A DNA stretch of 64,000 nt from Acidobacteriota bacterium (GTDB lineage Bacteria; Acidobacteriota; Terriglobia; Bryobacterales; Bryobacteraceae): positions 62,001 through 126,000 of the forward strand of contig JACPNQ010000002.1 in the NCBI GenBank assembly GCA_016185425.1, given 5' to 3'. The notes under the pieces are model-generated. The model worked only from the letters and a program-made list of their open reading frames with translations, searched no databases and was not told the origin of the DNA. The first letter of the stretch is position 1, and every line of letters starts with the position of its first letter. The position numbers and the translations under genes were made by a program. Positions 26,781 through 35,368 of the stretch are shown here, piece after piece.

Positions 26781-28156
26781 CAGTAGATCGCCTCTCGCTT
26801 TAACATCCGTCCTCTCCCGCGTTCGCCAACAAACTTCCCGTCCCGCACCTGCACCTGCCCTCGCACTGTCACCGCCGACGGCCGCCCCTCAATCTCCATT
26901 CCCTCAAAACCGCTGTAGTCGCAGTTGGCGTGCTGGGTCGATGCTGACAGAACGCCGCGGTACTCGGGATCGTAAATCACCAGATCCGCATCGCTCCCTA
27001 CTGCGATCGCTCCCTTCCGCGGAAACAATCCAAACAATTTCGCGGCCTGCGTGCTCGCGGCATCCACGAAACGATGCAACCCCAACCCGCCGCGCTTCAC
27101 TCCATACGTGTACAGCAGGTTCACACGCTCCTCAATTCCCGGAATTCCGTTGGGAATCTGCGTAAACGCCTCCAGGCCCATTCGCTTCTGCGCCACATCG
27201 AACGGACAATGGTCGGTGCCAACGGTGTCAACGAAACCGGCCCGCAGCGCGTCCCACAAAGCCACCTGATTCCCCCGCTCTCGCAGCGGCGGCGACATAA
27301 CGTGCTTCATCCCCTCCACGCCAGGCCGCTCCGCGAAGCTCTTATCCAAAAGAAAGTGTGGAATCACGGACTCCACCCACAAGCGCACACCCTTCGCCTT
27401 CGCTGCCAGTGCCTTCTCTAATGCCGCGCGGCAGGAAAGATGCACCACATACCCCGCCGCGCCGGTCGCCTCGAGAAATGTCGCGAAGTGGTGCGTTCCC
27501 TCCGCCTCCACTGCCTCCGGCCGGCTCGGCTCATGCCATTCCGGCCCTGTCCTCCCCTCCGCCAGCAACCCCTGTTGTAGCCGCGCCACAAGCTCCGCAT
27601 TCTCGCAGTGCGCCGTCACGATCACACCCATCTTCCGCGCCAGGGCCAACGTCTGGTACAACTCCCCATCGTCGATCCCGAAGAAGTTCTTGTACGCCAG
27701 AAACACCTTGAACGACGAGATCCCATCGGCGGCAATCTCCCGGAGCTGCCCCTCGGTCCGCTCCCCAAATTGCGTCACCGACATGTGGAACGTGTAGTCG
27801 CAAGCGCTATTCCCTTCCGCCTTGCTCTTCCACAACTGATACCCTTCGAGCGGATCGTCCAACCGCGAAGGGCAGCACATCTCAATAAATGTCGTCGTGC
27901 CCCCAACCAGCGCCGCAATAGATCCCGTCTCATGCGTGTCTTTCGCGAACGTCGACATGAACGGCAGATAGATGTGCACGTGCGGATCGATAAAGCCCGG
28001 AAACACCATCTTGCCCGAGGCATCGATCACCTCAACCCCCGGCGGCGCGTCCAGGCCGCGTCCGATGCGGGTGACCGTCTCGTCCTCCACCCAAATATCG
28101 CCGCGGAACCGCGAGTCCGCCGTCACAATATCCCCATTGCGAATCAATAGCGCCAT
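26780..28156 (-). CDS. Dihydropyrimidinase
   Basis: 458 residues, a cyclic amidohydrolase. Metal-site residues: His59 and His61 in DPHVHIYLPF, Lys150 (carboxylated in the family) in SFKVFLAYKN, His183 in TAHCEN, a His in VVHLSC and the Asp of GTDHCPF. The substrate-stabilising Tyr lies in FLAYKN. It opens 5,6-dihydrouracil or dihydrothymine to the N-carbamoyl beta-amino acid. The match to hydantoinase/dihydropyrimidinase is strong, and PreA/PreT upstream make pyrimidine the substrate. It lies nine bases after preA. Confidence 0.93.
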   Translation of the reverse strand: MALLIRNGDIVTADSRFRGDIWVEDETVTRIGRGLDAPPGVEVIDASGKMVFPGFIDPHVHIYLPFMSTFAKDTHETGSIAALVGGTTTFIEMCCPSRLDDPLEGYQLWKSKAEGNSACDYTFHMSVTQFGERTEGQLREIAADGISSFKVFLAYKNFFGIDDGELYQTLALARKMGVIVTAHCENAELVARLQQGLLAEGRTGPEWHEPSRPEAVEAEGTHHFATFLEATGAAGYVVHLSCRAALEKALAAKAKGVRLWVESVIPHFLLDKSFAERPGVEGMKHVMSPPLRERGNQVALWDALRAGFVDTVGTDHCPFDVAQKRMGLEAFTQIPNGIPGIEERVNLLYTYGVKRGGLGLHRFVDAASTQAAKLFGLFPRKGAIAVGSDADLVIYDPEYRGVLSASTQHANCDYSGFEGMEIEGRPSAVTVRGQVQVRDGKFVGERGRGRMLKREAIY

Positions 28157-28165
28157 AACCCTCCA

Positions 28166-29551
28166 CTAATGCACATGGATGCCGTGTTTTTCACGGTACG
28201 CCTTCATCGCCTCCCAATCTTCCCCGAGCTCCGGGTTCGATTGCATCAACTCATCCCAAGTCACCGATTCGCGCCCGCTGGGCGCATCCACCATGGCAAT
28301 ACACTTCTCCACCGGACACACGTTGTAGCAAAGCCGGCATCCAACGCAATCGTCCTCCCGCACCCGCGGCTGTGGGCGCTTCGACACCGCCTCGTCCTTC
28401 CCATTCGACCGCACGTCGTACCCATACGGCACGACCGCGGCGCCGCTACTGTCAATCAGGTCAATACACTGATGCGCCGTATCGTTGCACGCCACATAGC
28501 AAAGGTTGCATTTAATGCACTTCGCCTCGTCGATCCGCGCCACGGCGCGATACGACAGATCGAAATCCTTGAAGTCCGAGACTCGCGGCAGGCTCTTCCC
28601 AATGACATCGCCAATCGTCGCCAACCCCTTCTCGTCCATCCAGTTCGACAGCCCGTCGCAGAGGTCCTCCACAATCCGGAACCCGTAATGCATCACGGCC
28701 GTGCACACTTGCACCGAACTCGCTCCCAGCAGCAGGAACTCGGCGGCATCCTGCCAAGTAGTAATCCCGCCCATTCCCGATATCGGGAGACCTGATTTCC
28801 CCACCACGCTGTCCGCCCCCAACGCCGCCAGCATGTTCAACGCCACTGGCTTCACTGCCGGTCCCGCATATCCACCGTGCCCGCCTTTCCCTCCGATACT
28901 CGGCGTGAGCTCGAACGTATTCAGGTCCACCGCCGCGATTGAGTTGATTGTGTTAATCAACGACAGTGCACTCGCCCCACCCGCGATCGCCGCTCGCGCC
29001 GGGACCACAATATTCGTAATGTTCGGAGTCAGCTTCACTATCACCGGAATCTTTGCCACCGCCGTCACCCAGCTCGTGATCTCCTGGCAATAGCCCGGGT
29101 CCTGCCCGACGGCGGCGCCCATCCCGCGCTCGCTCATCCCGTGTGGGCAACCGTAGTTCAATTCCATCCCGTCGGCGCCCGTGTCCTCCACACGGCGAAC
29201 AATTTCGTGCCACGCCTCCGGCTTCGACTCCACCATCACCGACGCAATCACCGCCCGGTCCGGCCATGCGCGCTTCACCTCGGTGATCTCGCGCAGGTTC
29301 ACTTCCAGAGGCCGGTCCGAAATCAGCTCCACGTTGTTGATCGCCAGCATCCGCTGCCCGCCATAGTGCCACGCCCCATACCTGTTTGAGACGTTCAACA
29401 CCGGCGGCCCAATCGTCTTCCACACCGCACCGCCCCACCCAGCCTCAAAGGCCCGATGCACCTGCGACCCTGAGTTGGAAGGCGGTGCCGACGCCAGCCA
29501 GAAGGGATTCGGCGAGCGAACACCCGCAAACGTTGTCGTCAAGTCCGCCAT
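28166..29551 (-). CDS. preA: NAD-dependent dihydropyrimidine dehydrogenase, PreA subunit
   Basis: 461 residues. The N-terminal two-thirds is an FMN-binding dihydroorotate-dehydrogenase-like barrel (NPFWLASAPPSNSG, ELNYGCPHGMSERGMG, GMGGITTWQDA). The C-terminus carries two ferredoxin clusters: CIKCNLCYVAC and CVGCRLCYNVCPVEKC. It reduces uracil and thymine to the dihydro forms with electrons passed from PreT. The pair is equivalent to the two halves of mammalian DPD. preT is directly upstream, one base apart. Confidence 0.95.
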   Translation of the reverse strand: MADLTTTFAGVRSPNPFWLASAPPSNSGSQVHRAFEAGWGGAVWKTIGPPVLNVSNRYGAWHYGGQRMLAINNVELISDRPLEVNLREITEVKRAWPDRAVIASVMVESKPEAWHEIVRRVEDTGADGMELNYGCPHGMSERGMGAAVGQDPGYCQEITSWVTAVAKIPVIVKLTPNITNIVVPARAAIAGGASALSLINTINSIAAVDLNTFELTPSIGGKGGHGGYAGPAVKPVALNMLAALGADSVVGKSGLPISGMGGITTWQDAAEFLLLGASSVQVCTAVMHYGFRIVEDLCDGLSNWMDEKGLATIGDVIGKSLPRVSDFKDFDLSYRAVARIDEAKCIKCNLCYVACNDTAHQCIDLIDSSGAAVVPYGYDVRSNGKDEAVSKRPQPRVREDDCVGCRLCYNVCPVEKCIAMVDAPSGRESVTWDELMQSNPELGEDWEAMKAYREKHGIHVH

Positions 29552-29552
29552 C

Positions 29553-30851
29553 TCAATTCGCTCCTTCCGTAATTCGCTGATGAATCGCAGCCGCCGCTAA
29601 CTTTCCATCCTGCACAGCCATAACAGTCGACGCTGTCCCGCGCGCCCGAATGCAATCGCCTCCCGCAAACACCCCGCGGAGGCTCGTCTCAAACTCCTCG
29701 TTCACCGAAATGAATCCCTTGGCCCGCGCCAGCCCCAGCGCCGCCCAAGGCTTCTCTTGCCCGACAGCCTTCACCACCTGGTCCGTCTCAATCGTGAACT
29801 CCGAACCGGGCACCATCCGCGGCGCGCGCCGGCCCGACGCATCCGCTTCCCCCAACTCCATCCGCACGCAATCCAGCCCGGTAACATGCCCGCCAGGCGC
29901 TAGCACCCGAACCGGCTGCGTCAGGAATCGGAATTCCACACCTTCATTCTTGATGAACTCATACTCGTGCAGATAGGCCGTCATCTCCTCCGCCGTCCGC
30001 CTGTAAATCATCGTCACCCGTTCCGCGCCCAATCGCACCGCGACTGTCGCGCAATCGATCGCCGTGTTCCCTGCCCCGATCACCGCCACATGCCGGCCAA
30101 TCTTCATCCCGCCCGGATTCAGCTTGCTGTCCTCGATGTAGGCCAGTCCGTCCAGCACAAACTCTTCGCCCGGAATCGTCATCTCCGGTGTTGTGCCAAG
30201 TCCAACGCTGAGAAAAACGGCATCGAACCGTCCCTGCAAATCGGCCAGAACAAAATCGCGCCCCAGCGCCTGATTGGTCTCCACACGCACACCCAGCCCC
30301 TCGATCATCCGCACTTCGCCAAGCGACGTCTCCACCGGCTCTCGCAGCCCGATAATGCCATACGTCGACAGTCCGCCCGCAAGGTCGCGCTTCTCGAAGA
30401 CCGTCACCGCGTGTCCCCGTTTCGCTAACTCTCCCGCGCACGACAATCCCGCCGGGCCCGCGCCCACAACGGCCACTTGCCTTCCGCTCGGCCCCGCAAC
30501 CGGTATCATCGAACGCCCGCGGTCGTTCACTGAATCCATCGCGTGCCGCTGTAAACGGCCAATCGCAATCGGCTTGTGTTCCGCCCCAAGCACGCACGCG
30601 CCTTCGCAAAGCTCCTGCACCGGACAAACGCGAGCGCAAGTCGCGCCCAACAGATTCGCCTCCAGAATCGTCCGCGCCGACCCGCGCAAATTCTCCGTCG
30701 CGATCTTCTTGATGAACCGCGGAATATCGATGTGCGTCGGACAGGCATGCATGCACGGCGCGTCGAAACAGTACAAGCATCGATTCGCCTCCACCAACGC
30801 CTCATGCGCCGTTAAAGGAGGATGTGTCTCTTGCAGCCCCTTGCTATCCAT
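29553..30851 (-). CDS. preT: NAD-dependent dihydropyrimidine dehydrogenase, PreT subunit
   Basis: 432 residues. The N-terminal iron-sulfur region has Cys-rich motifs CLYCFDAPCMHACPTH (about 25-40) and CARVCPVQELCEGAC (about 72-86). A FAD-binding motif (VAVVGAGPAGLSCAGELAKRG) and an NAD-binding motif (AVIGAGNTAIDCA) follow. It is a glutamate-synthase-small-subunit-like oxidoreductase that feeds electrons from NADH to PreA. Its ATG overlaps the permease stop by eight bases, so the permease, preT and preA form one transcript. Confidence 0.94.
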   Translation of the reverse strand: MDSKGLQETHPPLTAHEALVEANRCLYCFDAPCMHACPTHIDIPRFIKKIATENLRGSARTILEANLLGATCARVCPVQELCEGACVLGAEHKPIAIGRLQRHAMDSVNDRGRSMIPVAGPSGRQVAVVGAGPAGLSCAGELAKRGHAVTVFEKRDLAGGLSTYGIIGLREPVETSLGEVRMIEGLGVRVETNQALGRDFVLADLQGRFDAVFLSVGLGTTPEMTIPGEEFVLDGLAYIEDSKLNPGGMKIGRHVAVIGAGNTAIDCATVAVRLGAERVTMIYRRTAEEMTAYLHEYEFIKNEGVEFRFLTQPVRVLAPGGHVTGLDCVRMELGEADASGRRAPRMVPGSEFTIETDQVVKAVGQEKPWAALGLARAKGFISVNEEFETSLRGVFAGGDCIRARGTASTVMAVQDGKLAAAAIHQRITEGAN

Positions 30852-32253
30852 CCTGTCCTCCCTGCATCAACATGACATACAATACGGCGGAAACGGCGAA
30901 TCCAACGAACCAGGCATAGTCATACAGCCATCGCATCGGTGCGGCCGCCAACCCGAACAGCGCCACGATCACGCCCGCGGCCAGGCTGACCACCGCCAGC
31001 CGGTTCCACCCGCCCTTGTACTCATACGTCCCGCCCCGGTGATACAAATCGTCGACGTTGAGCACCTGCTTACGCACAATAAAATAATCGGCGATCATCA
31101 CTCCCGCAATAGGGCCGAGCAGGCCGGAATACCCCACCAACCATCCGAAAATATACGCATTGAAGTCGCTCAGCAGTTTCCATGGCATCATGGCGATCCC
31201 AATCACACCGGTGATCAACCCGCCTGTACGAAACGAAATCAAGCTCGGCTTCAAATTCGAAAAATCGTTTGACGGCGACACCACGTTCGCGGCGACATTC
31301 GTGTTCAATGTCGCAATCAATATGGCGATGAGCGCAATCAACGCAATCGCCGGCTGATTGAACCGGCCAACGAGCAGCACCGGATCCCAAATTGCCTCCC
31401 CAAACAGCACGGCCGACGCCGACGTTACCGCTACGCCGATAAACGAATAGAGCGTCATCGCCAGCGGCAGCCCCATCGCCTGTCCCACCGCCTGTGCCCT
31501 CTGGCTCTCGGCATACCGCGTAAAGTCCGGAATATTCAGCGCCACCGTCGCCCAGAACCCCACCATCGCCGTCAACGATGGAATAAAGAACGGAAGGAAC
31601 TCTCTCACACTGTGAAACTTCCCGGGCGACGACAATACCGGCCCCAACCCTCCCGCCTTTCCCGTAATCCACCACAAGAGCAACAAGCCAACACCCAGCA
31701 TGAACGGCGCCCCAACGCCCTCCAGAAAACGAATCGTCTCGATCCCCCGCCAGATCACGTACATGTTCAGCAGCCAGAACGCGAAGAAGCACACCCATAC
31801 CACCCAGGCTTCTCCCGCCGCCGGCCACAAAATCTTCAGCATCGAATGAATGGCCTGCCCACCGATCCAGGTCTGAATCCCGAACCATCCGCACGCCACT
31901 AGCGCCCGCAGCACCGCCGGCAGATTCGCGCCCTTCACTCCAAATGACGCCCGCACCAGCACCGGAAATGGAATGCCGTACTTCGTCCCGGCATGCGCGT
32001 TCAGCAGCATCGGCACCAGCACAATCAGATTCCCCAGCAGAATCGTGCCCACGGCCTGCCACCAGTTCATGCCGCCCGCGATCAGTCCCGACGCCAGCAT
32101 ATAAGTCGGAATGCAGACACTCATCGCCACCCATAACGACGCGTAACTGTACATACCCCAAGTCCGTCGAGCCGCGGGCACCGGCGCCAGATCTTCGTTA
32201 TAAAGGCTCGGATCTTTGATTTTGCGATTCTCCCATACATTCAGCCAACGCAA
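30844..32253 (-). CDS. NCS1-family permease for uracil, thymine or related bases
   Basis: About 470 residues with 12 membrane segments. SLYNEDLAPVPAARRTWGMYSYASLWV is the standard NCS1 entry sequence, and the GFWATVALNIPDFTRYA loop is another family marker. The open frame runs on to 32397 but overlaps the divergent aminotransferase; the TTG at 32253 gives a usual-length N-terminus, though no Shine-Dalgarno sequence is clear. In this operon the substrate is most likely uracil or thymine; hydantoin and allantoin are family alternatives. Start position is uncertain, family is firm. Confidence 0.9.
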   Translation of the reverse strand: MRWLNVWENRKIKDPSLYNEDLAPVPAARRTWGMYSYASLWVAMSVCIPTYMLASGLIAGGMNWWQAVGTILLGNLIVLVPMLLNAHAGTKYGIPFPVLVRASFGVKGANLPAVLRALVACGWFGIQTWIGGQAIHSMLKILWPAAGEAWVVWVCFFAFWLLNMYVIWRGIETIRFLEGVGAPFMLGVGLLLLWWITGKAGGLGPVLSSPGKFHSVREFLPFFIPSLTAMVGFWATVALNIPDFTRYAESQRAQAVGQAMGLPLAMTLYSFIGVAVTSASAVLFGEAIWDPVLLVGRFNQPAIALIALIAILIATLNTNVAANVVSPSNDFSNLKPSLISFRTGGLITGVIGIAMMPWKLLSDFNAYIFGWLVGYSGLLGPIAGVMIADYFIVRKQVLNVDDLYHRGGTYEYKGGWNRLAVVSLAAGVIVALFGLAAAPMRWLYDYAWFVGFAVSAVLYVMLMQGGQDG

Positions 32254-32268
32254 TACAATCGGAGGATC

Positions 32269-33555
32269 GTGACCAAAGACGAAATCATCCTGGCAAACAA
32301 AGACTGCTTGTTCCCTTCTGTCTTTCATTACTTCCGCGAGCCCCTCGTCATCAGCCGTGCCAAGGATCAATTCGTCTGGGATGCCGATGACAATCAATAC
32401 CTCGACTTCTTCGGCGGTATCCTCACTATCTCAGTCGGCCACTGCAACGACAGGGTCAATGCCGCCATTCACACCCAGCTCGACAAGCTGCAACACGTCT
32501 CCACCGTCTTCGCCACCGAGCCGCAGGCCTCCCTGGCCCGTACGATTTCCGGCATCGCCCCCGGCGAGCACTGGAAGTCGTTCTTCACCACAAGCGGTAC
32601 GGAGGCTAACGAAATGGCCATCCTCGCCGCCCGCTGCTACACCGGGTCATCGGAAATCGTCGCCCTCCGGCACTCCTACCACGGCCGTTCTTCCCTCGCC
32701 ATGGGCATCACGGGCCAGGGTGCGTGGAAACTCGGTCCCGTCATGCAGCCCGGCATCACCTTCGCCCATAATGCCTACTGCTACCGCTGCCCGTTCGGAC
32801 TCACTTATCCCAACTGCGGCGTAAAGTGCGCTCACGATCTCAAGGAGGTCATTCAAACTACCACCTCGGGGCGCATCGCCGGCATGATCGCCGAACCCAT
32901 CCAGGGCGTCGGCGGCTTCATCACTCCGCCCAAGGAGTACTTCGGCATCGTCGCCTCGATCGTTCGTGAGCACGGCGGCATCTTCATTAGCGACGAGGTC
33001 CAAACCGCCTGGGGCCGCACCGGCTCCAAGATGTGGGGCATCGAACAGTGGGACGTCACCCCCGATATGCTCACCAGCGCGAAGGGTCTCGGCAACGGCC
33101 TGCCTATCGGGCTAACTTCCGCTAGGCCCGAAGTTGCCGATGCCCTGAAAGGACTCACGATCTCCACCTTCGGCGGCGGGCCCATCCCCACCACTGCGGC
33201 CAAGGCAGTCATCGACCTCATTCAGCAAGAGAACCTTGCCGCCAACGCCGCGGAAACCGGAGCCTACCTGCGCGGCAAGCTGGAAGATCTCCAACAGAAG
33301 TACAAGCTAATTGGAGAGGTGCGCGGCATGGGCCTCATGCAGGCCCTCGAACTGGTTCAGGATCGCGACTCGAAAGCCCCCGCACCGGTTGAAACCGGGC
33401 GGCTGATGGAGGCGGCCAGGCAAAACCGCATCCTGATTGGCAAAGGCGGGCTCTATGGAAACGTGCTCCGCATCTCCCCGCCCCTCAACATCCGGCGGAC
33501 GGACGTCGACGAGTTCATCCGCCTCCTCGACGCCAGCTTTGCGGCCGTAAGCTAA
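32269..33555 (+). CDS. Class III aminotransferase, probable beta-alanine/beta-aminoisobutyrate transaminase
   Basis: 428 residues of the PLP fold-type I, class III (alanine-glyoxylate/ornithine-like) family. The GTG at 32269 follows GGAGGA and gives the expected opening TKDEIILANKDCLFPS. Key features: the cofactor lysine in TSAKGLGNGLPIG, the aspartate in FISDEVQTAWGRTG, and the phosphate-binding TTSGTEANEMA. It lies divergent from the pyrimidine operon. Inferred role: moving the amino group of beta-alanine or beta-aminoisobutyrate to an oxo-acid, giving semialdehydes for MmsA. The exact amino acceptor is unknown. Confidence 0.9.
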   Translation: MTKDEIILANKDCLFPSVFHYFREPLVISRAKDQFVWDADDNQYLDFFGGILTISVGHCNDRVNAAIHTQLDKLQHVSTVFATEPQASLARTISGIAPGEHWKSFFTTSGTEANEMAILAARCYTGSSEIVALRHSYHGRSSLAMGITGQGAWKLGPVMQPGITFAHNAYCYRCPFGLTYPNCGVKCAHDLKEVIQTTTSGRIAGMIAEPIQGVGGFITPPKEYFGIVASIVREHGGIFISDEVQTAWGRTGSKMWGIEQWDVTPDMLTSAKGLGNGLPIGLTSARPEVADALKGLTISTFGGGPIPTTAAKAVIDLIQQENLAANAAETGAYLRGKLEDLQQKYKLIGEVRGMGLMQALELVQDRDSKAPAPVETGRLMEAARQNRILIGKGGLYGNVLRISPPLNIRRTDVDEFIRLLDASFAAVS

Positions 33556-33773
33556 GTCACCATCCACTTCATGCCCTTGCCAACAGCCTTCACGCCCTTC
33601 CCAACGCCATAAATCGTGTGGTCCGTGGCTCGCGCCGTGCCCTTGGCGACAGTCTTTACACCCTTTTCGGTGTAGTGCGGCGTTTCCTTCCGCACCTTCC
33701 GCGGCTTCGCCGCCCAAACGCTGACAGGCATACAAAAAATCGCAATTGCGGCAAGAAAACGAGTCGGCATCAT
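33552..33773 (-). CDS. Small basic secreted protein with Gly/Lys-rich repeats
   Basis: 73 residues from the ATG at 33773, chosen because AGAGGAAAG lies just before it. The signal peptide MMPTRFLAAIAIFCMPVSVWA is followed by a short basic region, then two related repeats of Gly-Val-Lys-x-Val-x-Lys-Gly type (GVKTVAKGTARATDHTIYGV and GVKAVGKGMKWMVT). No cysteine, no known domain. The stop overlaps the convergent aminotransferase by four bases. Function unknown. Confidence 0.65.
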   Translation of the reverse strand: MMPTRFLAAIAIFCMPVSVWAAKPRKVRKETPHYTEKGVKTVAKGTARATDHTIYGVGKGVKAVGKGMKWMVT

Positions 33774-33804
33774 ACTTTCCTCTTTACTTGTGGATGCGCG
33801 CGCG

Positions 33805-33821
33805 GATGTAATCGTTACATC
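33805..33821. repeat. Perfect palindrome in the divergent 135-base gap
   Basis: GATGTAA and TTACATC are separated by TCG, between the small secreted protein (start 33773) and the NTF2-like gene (start 33909). Its place and symmetry suit a dimeric regulator binding site controlling either gene. No specific regulator is recognised. Confidence 0.45.
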
Positions 33822-33888
33822 GGGTGCCGTAACCATCTTAACGCCCCCACGCGCGCCGGTCGCGCAAAATCATAAATCCAACCCGTCC

Positions 33889-33908
33889 GCTCTTCCGTAA
33901 AGAAGAGC
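33889..33908 (+). promoter_or_regulatory. Hairpin masking the ribosome binding site of the NTF2-like gene
   Basis: GCTCTTC (33889-33895) pairs with GAAGAGC (33902-33908), a perfect 7-bp stem with a six-base loop. The right arm contains the Shine-Dalgarno sequence and ends at the base before the ATG at 33909. Translation should be low unless the hairpin opens. Confidence 0.5.
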
Positions 33909-34301
33909 ATGAACACACCCACCGAACTAGTCCAAGCCCTATTCTCCGCCTTCGGCCGCGGAGACATCGCGTTCATCCTGAACCACGTCGCCGGCAGCGC
34001 CACCTGGATCTCCCCCGGCACCGGCATCCCCGCGTCCGGAAAATACTCCGGTCCTGCAGGCGCCGCCCAATTCTTCCAGAACCTCGCTGCTTCCGAGGAA
34101 ATCACGCGCTTCGAGCCCCGTGAATTCGTCGCCGCCGGCAACAACGTCATTGCCCTCGGCTACGAGGAATGTACTTCCCGCGCCACAGGCAAGAAAGCGG
34201 CCACCAATTGGGCCATGCTTTTCCGCGTCGACGGCGGCAAAGTCACGCATTGGGAAGCGTTCTACGACACCTCCGCCTACGCCATCGCTCACGCTGCTTA
34301 A
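33909..34301 (+). CDS. NTF2-like/SnoaL-fold protein
   Basis: 130 residues, full-length for a single NTF2-like cone. The pattern is typical: an N-terminal helix (TELVQALFSAFGRGDIAFILNHV), then ATWISPGTGIPASGKYSG and a C-terminal sheet TNWAMLFRVDGGKVTHWEAFYDT. The family includes ketosteroid-isomerase-like and limonene-epoxide-hydrolase-like enzymes and many binding proteins, so the reaction cannot be named. Start follows AAGAAGAG in a hairpin. It is tail-to-tail with the UxuA-like gene with a three-base gap. Confidence 0.82.
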   Translation: MNTPTELVQALFSAFGRGDIAFILNHVAGSATWISPGTGIPASGKYSGPAGAAQFFQNLAASEEITRFEPREFVAAGNNVIALGYEECTSRATGKKAATNWAMLFRVDGGKVTHWEAFYDTSAYAIAHAA

Positions 34302-34304
34302 GCG

Positions 34305-35354
34305 CTAGCCCACTTCTTCATTCGCCCGCAACAGCAACCCGCGCATCTGCGCGATGCAGTACGCAACGCCAGCGCGGTGCATCCCCTTGTCGCCCGCAAA
34401 CTCCGGCACATGGTCGGGTACAATTGTCCCGTTAAACCGCACCTGCCGAAGCGCCTTCATCACCGCGTACATATCCATGTACCCATCTTCCGGAAACGTC
34501 TCATAGAACCGCGGCAGCGGCGAGGAGACGTTTCGGAAATGGACGTCGACAATCTTCCCCCGCCCACCGAAGTCCTTGATCATCCCGAACACATCTTTTC
34601 CCATCTGCGTCCCGCCCTCGGACCAGGTGCCAACGCAGAACGTCAGGCCCCAGTGCTTCGAACTCCCCGCGATTTTTTCCGCTCGCGCGTACCCGTCATA
34701 GTGCGTCAGCACCTTCGCCACGCCGTTCATTTTCGCCAGGGGCGGATCGTCCGGATGCAGCGCCAGCTTCACGTTCGCCTTCTCCGCCACAGGCAGAACG
34801 GCCTTCATAAAGTATGTGTACGCCGCCCAGATCTCCTCCGCCGAATACTCCCGGTCGAACGCCTGCTTTTCGACCTTTTTCCGAAAATCGTCCACGGAGA
34901 ACTCGCGCGTTCGATACCCGCGCGGCGAATCGATCATCGCGGTCGTGTAGGTATTCGCCGGATGCCAGTCGTAGTTCGCCACAGGGATTCCCAGCCGTCC
35001 GCAATCCCGCAGAAACTGGCAATAGGTCTCAATCACTTCATCGCGCTTTCCCTTCCCCAACTGCACATCCAGGTTTCGGTAGGCATAGTGAACGCCCGAG
35101 AAGATTTTCATGTGGAACCGTGCCAAACGGTCCACCGTTGCCTTCATGAAATCGTACGGCGCCGATTCCCCGAATTCGATCCGGCACCACCGGATTCCCA
35201 ACTGCTGCAGGAATTGCAGGTCCTCATCGCTCAGCGAGCGGATCACCATCCGATGCGACAGTTTGATGTTCGCCGGATCGTGCTCATCGATCTTCGGCTT
35301 CGCAAACGCCAGCGCCGATAGGGCGGGAAGAGAGAGAAAGCCGCGGCGGTTCAT
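34305..35354 (-). CDS. UxuA-like (mannonate dehydratase family) protein with export signal
   Basis: 349 residues of the xylose-isomerase-like TIM-barrel superfamily. LALHPDDPP, FCVGTWSEGG, VHFRNVS and the late PDHVP are mannonate-dehydratase (UxuA) signatures with metal-binding Cys, His and Asp residues. Unusually, it starts NRRGFLSLPALSALAFA, a Tat-like signal absent from cytosolic UxuA. It may therefore be a periplasmic dehydratase of a sugar acid. The true substrate is open. TerC follows downstream on the same strand. Confidence 0.82.
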   Translation of the reverse strand: MNRRGFLSLPALSALAFAKPKIDEHDPANIKLSHRMVIRSLSDEDLQFLQQLGIRWCRIEFGESAPYDFMKATVDRLARFHMKIFSGVHYAYRNLDVQLGKGKRDEVIETYCQFLRDCGRLGIPVANYDWHPANTYTTAMIDSPRGYRTREFSVDDFRKKVEKQAFDREYSAEEIWAAYTYFMKAVLPVAEKANVKLALHPDDPPLAKMNGVAKVLTHYDGYARAEKIAGSSKHWGLTFCVGTWSEGGTQMGKDVFGMIKDFGGRGKIVDVHFRNVSSPLPRFYETFPEDGYMDMYAVMKALRQVRFNGTIVPDHVPEFAGDKGMHRAGVAYCIAQMRGLLLRANEEVG

Positions 35355-35368
35355 GCGCCGCTACACTA

